This document shows, one piece after another, positions 56,760 to 64,000 of a stretch of DNA of 64,000 nt. How positions within the stretch are numbered: the stretch's first letter is position 1; the number at the start of each line of letters is the position of its first letter. The translations under genes were made by a program, and so were the position numbers. A model generated the notes under the pieces. That model worked only from the letters and a program-made list of their open reading frames with translations. It searched no databases and was not told where the DNA came from. The DNA is from Phytopythium helicoides (Eukaryota; Oomycota; Peronosporomycetes; Pythiales; Pythiaceae), in contig JANFNE010000029.1 of the NCBI GenBank assembly GCA_024867545.1, forward strand, positions 248,001 through 312,000. The letters run 5' to 3'.

Positions 56760-57790
56760 ATTTGGAGATTCTGGATCCTTTGAAATCCGATAACTTAAAT
56801 CAAATGGTTCTCATATTTTGAATATAACGTCCACAAATTGCCTTATGAATACATACATAGCTGAGATATGATGGCATATGATGTAGCGTAAATGGTGCTC
56901 TGTATTGCCGCATCAAGGAAGTTCATAAGCGCAAACCGACAATCTACAGACAGCAAAACGCAAATCCCTGACGGTGCAAAGTCGCCTGCAGCCGTCGGTG
57001 TTCATGAGTAGAACGCAGTGGTGGCGCTGAAGTATGTCCGAGGACCGAGCAAGTACGATGGAGATTTTCCTATTTGTGCTTGATGTTGTTGGTTGTGAGA
57101 CTTTTGATCGTGTATGACATGTCAATCGACAGTCGGATCGACAGCCTCGGTGACGCAATGGGACAACTTCTGCACAAAAGGTTCGTTGCCAACAAAACTT
57201 GTGGCTTGTGCGCCGTTCTGCTGCAGCAGAAGGCAAGCAGCGTCGAATCGCGGATTCACTAGTCCCGCACTGGGTCGGAGATTCTGAGCAACATACCGCG
57301 AGGATTCGTGGTGCGAAAGCAGAACTGACATCACACAGCGCTTGCGTGACAAGGTTTTGAAGCAACGCGTCAAACATGGCGAGTTAACAGCGCGGGCAAA
57401 CGCGAATGAAGTTGGCATTGACTCCTCTCCGCACCGCGTGCTTCTGCGCGAGTTCGTCACGCTTGAATGTCTCCACCTTCCAGTTCCAAATTTTCTGCAC
57501 CTTCAGCAAGATACTGCAGCATCGACGACAATGGACCACGAAGCTGTGCAGAGAAGGCACTTCAGTGAAGGTTGAAGAGCGCTTTGATCATGAATCAACG
57601 GGTGCAAGCCAGTCTATCATGGTAAAGCGTTTTGGGATTTCGAAGTACGACTGCGATGAAAACTCACCATGCGAACGGATAGAAACCCACTTGCACGCAG
57701 GCGCGGCATCCAATTCTTTCTCAGATGCTCGGCACCGTCTTACACGCTTATACTAGCAAAACGAGAGACAACGACAGAACTCTAGAGCCC
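56760..57790. other. Intergenic between E2 and E3
   Basis: AT-rich near 56790-56900. Minus frames at 56913-57377 and 57122-57460 have no motif that I recognise. No RNA or repeat seen. Confidence 0.4.
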
Positions 57791-57795
57791 TCCAT

Positions 57796-58497
57796 TTACA
57801 CGAAGAGCGCGAGCACCGTGGCGGCGACAGCCGATCCGAGCACCGCCGAGGTCGACGAAAGCGAGATGGCGGCACTGCTGCCCGACGCAGCTGCAGTGTC
57901 CGATCCCGCGGACGAAGCCGACTCCTCTGTGTCCTCCGAAGCCGACGAGCCGGCGCTGGTGGGCTCCGGCGTCTCAACCGTGAAGTCGCTGCCAGAGTCT
58001 GAGTCACCGACGTCGACGTCCGTGTCCTCGCTCGCAGACGACGTCGTGTTAGTCACGGGCTCGACGGTCGCGACGATCTCGTCGTCAGCGCTGGCGCTGT
58101 CGTCAACAGGAGCAACGGTGCCCGCTTCATCGTCGTCCGCGGAGGCCGAGCTGCTCTCGGACCCGGAGCTGCTGAGGGAGGCGCAGTAGGTGACGACGGC
58201 GTCGATGAGGTCCGTCTGGATCGAGAAGGTGCCGACCGTGCAGTTGCCCAGGTTGAGCGCCTCCGCGGCCTCGAGCGCAGACTGGCACGCCGTGCTCTTG
58301 CACATGGCCTCCATCTCGGCGTTGGTGGGCGACGTGAGCGACGAGAACGAGTAGCCCGAGTCGGACGCGCACTGGGTCACGTCACTGTCGGCTACGAGCG
58401 TCGCGAGCGTGGCGGTGTCGCACGCAGCGGCGTGCACCGAGGAGGAGAAGGCGAGGACGGCAGCAGCCGCGAACGCAGTGGCGGAGTAGAAGTTCAT
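57796..58497 (-). CDS. Elicitin-like protein, GPI-tailed (E3)
   Basis: 233 aa; ATG 58497, chosen at the signal peptide MNFYSATAFAAAAVLAFSSS inside a frame that runs on to 58710. Six elicitin cysteines: AA-C-DTA, TQ-C-ASD, AM-C-KSTA-C-QSA, GN-C-TVG, TY-C-ASL. A long acidic Ser/Asp/Glu/Thr tail with repeated TVEP/TPEP motifs ends in SAVLGSAVAATVLALFV, a good GPI signal. Same orientation and architecture as E2 and E4; the elicitin domain is closer to E2 and E4 than to E1. Confidence 0.93.
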   Translation of the reverse strand: MNFYSATAFAAAAVLAFSSSVHAAACDTATLATLVADSDVTQCASDSGYSFSSLTSPTNAEMEAMCKSTACQSALEAAEALNLGNCTVGTFSIQTDLIDAVVTYCASLSSSGSESSSASADDDEAGTVAPVDDSASADDEIVATVEPVTNTTSSASEDTDVDVGDSDSGSDFTVETPEPTSAGSSASEDTEESASSAGSDTAAASGSSAAISLSSTSAVLGSAVAATVLALFV

Positions 58498-59677
58498 CGT
58501 TGGTGTCCGGGAGGTGGAGGGGGTGAGGTACCAGCTGCAGGCTTCAGCGGTTGGGCGAGGATTCTGAAATGCAGCAGCTTCTGGCCAAGCAGTTGGTGCA
58601 GTCGTAGAGGAGATGTCCACGGAAGGAGCTGTGCAATCGCAAGCGGGTACTGGATGCCCTGGGCACCACGCGAAGGTAACGAACTCGACCGCGTACAGTA
58701 GAGGCAGCACCGCACTTGAGACTCGCGCGGGCTATGGCATGGTCGCAGTTCAAGCTCGAGGAAGAGAAAGACCGGCGCGTTGGACAGGTGGATCTGGTGC
58801 GAACGAAACGTCAGTGTCTAAACCTGTAGTAGTGTATGTTATGAATTGTTTTGTGTATTATTCGTTAATAAAGATATTGTATAGAACCTCTAACAAATAA
58901 TATGTTGATCTTGACGTATCGAAAGGACATGTGCCTTTTGGGGAGGTGCTTTTCTTCCACCGCTGATGCTGGTTATTTTTTAGCTGCTGAATATATCAGT
59001 AGCTTAGTTTGACTTTATTTTCGTATATCATGTCTCACATAGCCAGTGAAAATTTACGCTATATCAGTAGACGAATGCTCTGGCGCGACTCGCCTGTCCA
59101 CCAAGCGCTAGTGCCCGCAGGCGTTCGGAAGGAAGGACCAGAGACCTCATGGACCTCCCACTGCGTGCGGCATCAGTGCTTGTGGCCCACGAGTTCGAGT
59201 TCTTTCTTCCGGCCAGCTGCGGCGTCGATCGCGATGGCGTCGGAACGAGTCCACGTTAGCCTTGAATGACCGTCCGAAGTGCGTCACCGACACATGACTC
59301 ACGGCTCCACGATTGGTAGTGCTGCGTGTGATCTGCATGTGCAAACAGGCATCGAATGTGGCTTGCATGCACTGCGTCGTCACTGACAATGGCGCTGAGA
59401 GCCTGTAGTGACGAGCTCAACAAAAGCAAAAGTTCGACGCGTACTGAGTTGATGAGATACCATTCCGGCCAAGTCACGTAGTGATGATGAAGCGGCGTAT
59501 CCTCATGGATGTCATCTAGATCAGCAAGATCGCAACATGAACATGATATGTTTGGGTTTTGGCGTGTATTAGTACGTAATAATCAACTAGCAGCTTGAGC
59601 GAGCGAGGCATCAAGCAGGTCTGCAATCCCAGCAAGCTTTGGTCTCGACACGCGGCTGTCAACTAGAAGCAGCACAT
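58498..59677. other. Intergenic between E3 and E4
   Basis: The first 200 bp are the E3 leader. The rest, including the AT-rich stretch at 58820-59050, shows no gene. Short frames near 59009-59389 lack recognisable motifs. Confidence 0.4.
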
Positions 59678-60241
59678 TTAAGCGTTGATGGCGGCGACGA
59701 GGAGCACCGAGCCAACGAGGGCCGAGGTGACCGTGATGGCGGCACCGCTGCTCGAGGCCGAAGCGGAGACCGAGCCGCTGGCCGAAGCCGAAGCAGCCGA
59801 CGGGGCGGCAGCGCTGCCCGACGAGGAAGCAGCCGGGGCCTGGGTCTCGACGGTGTCGTCCGAGCCCGAGGCCGACGAGGTGCCGACCGTCGTGGTCGAG
59901 GCGCCGCTGCTCGAGCCAGTCGCGGAGGTGTCGTTGCAGGACGCCACGATGGGGTCAACGAGGTCCGTCATGATCGAGAACGTGCCGACCGTGCAGTCGC
60001 CAAGGCCCGACGACTCGAGGGCCGAGAGGGCAGCAAGGCAGGCCGCGTCACCGCACATGGCCGTAACCTCAGCGGCAGTGGGGGCGGTCAGCGACGTGAA
60101 GTCGTAGCCCGAGTCCGTCGAGCACGTGGTGACGTCGTCGCTGGTCAGGAGCGAGGCGATGATGGTCGTGTTGCACGTGGTCTGGGCGTTGACAGTGGCG
60201 ACGGCGGCGGCGGCGAGGGTGGCGATGGCGGCGAACTGCAT
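59678..60241 (-). CDS. Elicitin-like protein, GPI-tailed (E4)
   Basis: 187 aa; ATG 60241 at the signal peptide MQFAAIATLAAAAVATVNAQ (the frame extends to 60538 without a leader). Six elicitin cysteines: TT-C-NTT, TT-C-STD, AM-C-GDAA-C-LAA, GD-C-TVG, AS-C-ND. A Ser/Ala/Thr tail of about 85 aa ends in TVTSALVGSVLLVAAINA, a GPI signal. The closest intact relative of the elicitin half of the chimeric pseudogene at 52987, with which it shares CGD[AS]ACLAA and CTV[GD]T[FL]SIMT. Role by family: extracellular sterol/lipid binding. Confidence 0.93.
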   Translation of the reverse strand: MQFAAIATLAAAAVATVNAQTTCNTTIIASLLTSDDVTTCSTDSGYDFTSLTAPTAAEVTAMCGDAACLAALSALESSGLGDCTVGTFSIMTDLVDPIVASCNDTSATGSSSGASTTTVGTSSASGSDDTVETQAPAASSSGSAAAPSAASASASGSVSASASSSGAAITVTSALVGSVLLVAAINA

Positions 60242-61845
60242 CTTGGTGAAGGTGGTTGGGGAGGCGGTACCTGCTTGCTGGTGAATTGCGAAGTGAGCGG
60301 TCGGTCGGGAGTGCGGTGCGAGCTCGGCCGGCAGCTCGCTCTTGAGCTGGGATCGCTGGGCGAGAGGAGGGGTGAGGTGAGTGAGTGCCTCTAATCCCAA
60401 GACGCTGATGACGCCGGCGCGCTCTTGCAGCGTTGCATACGGAAGCGCAGGGAGATGGAGGCTGATCAAGAAAAGAATCAAATCACCAACAGCAACCACC
60501 TCGTAGCGCGCAGGCACGGGGCGGTGAGCTCTTGGCAAGTGTCCTTGGACCCGCCTCTGCAGACGACTCGGGGTGAAAAACGAGGAGGAATGGGTGTGGC
60601 GCCAGCGAGTAACAGCCTACTGTCGCAGTGCAAATGAGTCGTCGCTGACTATGCTAGCAGCATGTGGAGCCCTCACCTGCCCTCCGCTGTGCGTATGCTT
60701 TGCTGATGAATGCACATGCCAAATGGTTTTGGTTGTTGATCAGCGACCTACCAGCTGGCTCGAGGTCGCTCATGACGCCGATGCCGGCAAGCGTCGACGC
60801 AAATGACCGCAGCATAGACCCTGCAAGTGACCTTGCGGTCTCACGAGGGCAAGACGAGGCCAGCCGATTGGAACACCGCGCCTTTGGGGCTCTTTTCTCG
60901 CGCTCGCACATGGCCACGAGACAAGCTGCTCCATAGTCTCGGCAAGTCACAGAGCTGTCACGCTATCCGTGAAAGCCAGACTTGGCCGATCCCTTTTCGG
61001 GGGCGTGCCGAGCCAGTTGTCGAGATGGGCGACTCGAGCTGGTGTGCTGATGCTCGAGAGACTCTGATCTCGAACGAGAATCGCAGGGGTCGGCATTCGC
61101 ACAGGTCGCGACTACCAGCAATCGTGGATTGAGCGCGGACCCAGCGAGACTCGCATGCGATGTGAGAGGAACTTGAAGAATGTTCGAGAGCGAGAAGAGA
61201 GAGCTCGGAACGCGAGGGCAGTCACACGTTTGACTCTGAAGCGAGGCCAAGTGAGGGAGGAGACCGTCCGATTGTGGTTTTCCAAAGGTGATGGAGGGAG
61301 CCTCGGCCACCACCCACAACAACGGAAAAAAAGAGCAATGCGCATGCCGAGGGCTCATCACCTCCGAGGCTTCAGCTCTGGGGAGCCCACCGCCAACTCT
61401 TCACGACCAAAACTGAAAATGGCACTTCACATGCGAGTCTCACGTGAATCCGACGTGGTGGGGTCTCTATTTGAAGCCTATTCTCCTCTGATTAATGACA
61501 TCGAGGTTTTTTTTCAAAGTAGGTTTTTCACATAACCTCTCTCCAAAGACAGTTGTCCAGAATATATAGTGCTTTACAGACCAAAATACTCATTGAAACT
61601 ACCTCCATCAATAGATATTCTCATTTTTCACCAATATAATATCACCATTTCATAAAATAGACCAATCCCAGCGTCGAATGAATTCCAAAAAAAGTGATCA
61701 AGTCCTCCCTCCTGGGGGACGCAAGATCCATTGGATTCCGAGTCGCCCTCCGCCGCTCGTCGCCTCTCCGCTCGCCTCTCCGCTCGCCTCTCCGCGCGCC
61801 TCCGCTCGCCTCCCGCGCCGCCTCCGCGCTCTCCGTCGCTCCACC
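60242..61845. other. Intergenic between E4 and CCT2
   Basis: Divergent promoters for E4 (minus) and CCT2 (plus) should lie here. The stretch at 61500-61670 is AT-rich; 61740-61840 has CTCGCCTCTCCG-type repeats just before the CCT2 start. No gene recognised. Confidence 0.4.
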
Positions 61846-63635
61846 ATGCAGCAGGTGCGTCTGGTGGAGCTGCTGCGGCCTCTGCGGGCTCCTGGGGCGC
61901 TCTCTAACGCGAGTTATGGCCGATCGAACCGCAGGCTGTGCTGGACCCCGAGTCCCAGGTCGAGAAGGTGCGCTGGCGCTGCTCTGAGGGCTTCACGGGG
62001 GCTGTGTGGGGGCTGAAAGCGTCGGTTACAGGGCGAGAATGCGCGCATGTCGTCGTTTGTGGGCGCGATCGCGATCGCAGACATGGTCAAGACGACGCTG
62101 GGACCCAAGGGCATGGACAAGATCCTGCAGTCCATGGGCGGCCCCGACAAGAGCATCTCGGTGACTAACGACGGTGCTACGATCCTGCGATCCGTGTATG
62201 TGGACAACGCGGCCGCCAAGGTGCTCGTGGACATTGCCAAGACGCAGGACGAGGAGGTCGGCGACGGCACCACGAGCGTCGCCGTGCTCTGCGGTGAGCT
62301 GCTGCGCGAGGCCGAGAAGCTCATCGACCAGCGCATCCACCCGCAGACCATCATTGACGGATGGCGCATCGCGCTCACCACGGCGCACGACGCGCTGCAG
62401 CAGTCGGCGCGCGACAACTCGAGCGACCCCGACAAGTTCCGCGAGGACCTGCTCAACATTGCGCGCACCACGCTCAGCTCCAAGCTGCTCACGCACGAGA
62501 AGGACTACTTCGGTAGGTGCTGCTTCTTGATGTGTGAGGGAAGAGATTGTAGACTGACTGTGCTGGAATCCTTGCAGCCGAGCTCGCGGTGAACGCTGTG
62601 CTGCGCCTCAAGGGTTCCAACAACCTCGACTACATCCAGATCATCAAGAAGGCCGGCGGCTCGCTCAAGGACTCGTACCTCGACGAAGGCTTTATTCTCG
62701 ACAAGAAGATCGGAGTGGGCCAGCCCAAGCGCATTGAGAACGCCAAGATTCTCGTGGCCAACACGGGCATGGACACGGACAAGATTAAGATCTACGGCGC
62801 GCGCGTCAAGGTCGACTCGATGGACAAGGTGTCGGCGATCGAGGACGCCGAGAAGGCTAAGATGCGCGCCAAGTGCGAGAAAATCGCGGCGTTCGGCATT
62901 AACTGCTTCGTCAACCGCCAGCTCATTTACAACTACCCCGAGCAGATCTTCACCGAGAAGGGTATCATGGCGATCGAGCACGCCGACTTTGATGGCATTG
63001 AGCACCTTGCCGCTGTCACGGGCGGTGAGATTGCGTCGACTTTCGACCGTCCTGACCAGGTGCAGATCGGCGAGTGCGACCTGATCGAGGAGATTATCAT
63101 CGGTGAGGACCGCATGCTGCGCTTCTCGGGCGTCAAGACGGGCGCGGCTTGCTCGGTTGTCCTTCGTGGCGCCAGCACGCACCTCCTGGACGAGGCCGAG
63201 CGCTCGCTACATGACGCGCTCGCCGTCCTCACGCAGACGGTCAAGCACACGCAGACAGTCATGGGCGGCGGCTGCACGGAGGTTCTGATGGCACAGGCCA
63301 TCGACAACAAGGCCCCGTCGGTGCCGGGCAAGAAGGCACTGGCCATGGAGGCCTTTGCTCGCGCGCTGCGTCAGCTGCCGAGCATTATCGCTGACAACGG
63401 TGGATTTGACAGCTCGGAGCTTGTGACCCAGCTGCGCGCGGCGCACACGCGTGGCGAGAAGACGGCAGGTCTGGACATGTCGACGGGCACGGTTGGCGAC
63501 ATGGACAAGCTCGGCATCCGTGAGGCATACAAGAGCAAGAAGCAGGTGCTTTTCTCGGCGGCTGAGGCCGCAGAGATGATTCTCCGAGTAGATGACATTA
63601 TTAAGGCGGCCCCGCGCAAGCGCGAAGGGTACTAG
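61846..63635 (+). CDS. CCT2: T-complex protein 1 subunit beta (CCT2), spliced
   Basis: Predicted exons 61846-61854, 61935-61967, 62032-62512 and 62578-63635 give 526 aa; the introns (80, 64 and 65 bp) are GT-AG. The first exon holds only three codons and the second eleven, together restoring the usual N-terminus before [14 protein letters not shown]. Group II chaperonin motifs: [34 protein letters not shown] with the ATPase Asp, [43 protein letters not shown]. One of eight subunits of the cytosolic CCT/TRiC ring that folds actin and tubulin using ATP. Length fits the family (about 530). A conserved housekeeping gene marking the edge of the variable cluster. Confidence 0.95.
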
Positions 63636-64000
63636 GCGTCACCGTGGACCGCCAGGAAGTACAGCAAGTGGGCTGTTTGGAAGTCGCAGTTGCCGTGCAG
63701 GGTTCACCAACTTTATTCGCGAAAAAAAATGATAGCCGTCACTAGTCGAGTTAGCATCTTCATCGTGTTGGCACGTCGATGTTGCTGCCTGCAGTGTCGA
63801 GTCACAGCCGTCGACTAATGCTGAAATGCGTCATACTGACACGTCTAGATTCGTATCCTCTCCAAAAATAAGCGTCCTGACCTCGCAGACTAACCTAGTC
63901 AGCACACCCACTTCGCATTTGGAGCCACGAAGTGGTGGTGTCGGTGTGCCCATGTTGGCTGTATCGACGCCAGAAGTCATTTCGTACGGACTGCTGCTGC
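63636..64000. other. 3' flank of CCT2
   Basis: No gene, RNA or repeat was recognised; an A8 run at 63722-63729 may belong to the CCT2 3' end. Confidence 0.4.

Noticed and set aside
58498..58710. N-terminal extensions of elicitin frames E2, E3 and E4
   Set aside because: Each extension places the signal peptide internally; the ATG immediately before the hydrophobic leader is the sensible start.
1..64000. CRISPR arrays, bacterial operons, rRNA or clear tRNA genes
   Set aside because: No spaced palindromic repeats, no Shine-Dalgarno-linked gene trains and no full tRNA cloverleaf were seen; introns and gene families are eukaryotic.

Overview
The window looks like nuclear DNA of an oomycete, most likely a Phytophthora/Pythium-type (Peronosporales or Pythiales) genome. 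The support is four GPI-tailed elicitin-like genes (a family confined to oomycetes), tandem tyrosine-kinase-like (TKL) receptor kinases, very large ankyrin-kinase genes, short introns (56-80 bp) and full-length Helitrons. Functional names rest on motif reading without database searches.

Layout. (1) 1-5011, minus: an ankyrin-repeat/tandem-kinase gene cut by the left edge; its near twin lies at 33326-39397. (2) 5.0-8.7 kb: unassigned sequence plus decayed Ser/Gly-rich repeat arrays, one running into the 5' end of an intact TUTase/non-canonical poly(A) polymerase gene (8655-11516). (3) 11.6-13.0 kb, minus: a GPI-tailed adhesin-head-like ORF with no signal peptide, preceded by a mosaic of short ABC-transporter, deaminase and TAF9-like fragments. 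(4) 13.3-22.6 kb: a Helitron-type block with a spliced OB-like gene (minus), a spliced SET-domain methyltransferase ending in a PCNA-binding (PIP) box (plus), and an intact Rep-helicase of 2013 aa (plus). (5) 22.6-24.7 kb: low-complexity spacer with a 27-G run. (6) 24.7-31.9 kb: a second, diverged, more AT-rich Helitron with its own copy of the OB-like gene but no SET gene. (7) 32.7-39.4 kb: an ankyrin relic, then the intact ANK-kinase-kinase gene. (8) 39.4-43.2 kb: nothing recognised. (9) 43.2-45.8 kb: a cytosolic-type ankyrin protein. (10) 47.1-60.2 kb: a cluster of four elicitin-like genes (one plus, three minus) around three plus-strand TKL receptor kinases, with an elicitin-kinase chimeric pseudogene between kinases two and three. 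(11) 61.8-63.6 kb: the housekeeping chaperonin gene CCT2.

Together. The two Helitrons each pair a Rep-helicase with a putative single-strand-binding partner; one adds a chromatin modifier that could dock on PCNA. The kinase/elicitin cluster could be a sterol- or surface-sensing neighbourhood in which secreted sterol carriers and receptor kinases evolve side by side, and the chimeric pseudogene shows that the two families recombine. The ANK-kinase pair shows recent amplification, segmental homogenisation and loss of a catalytic residue.
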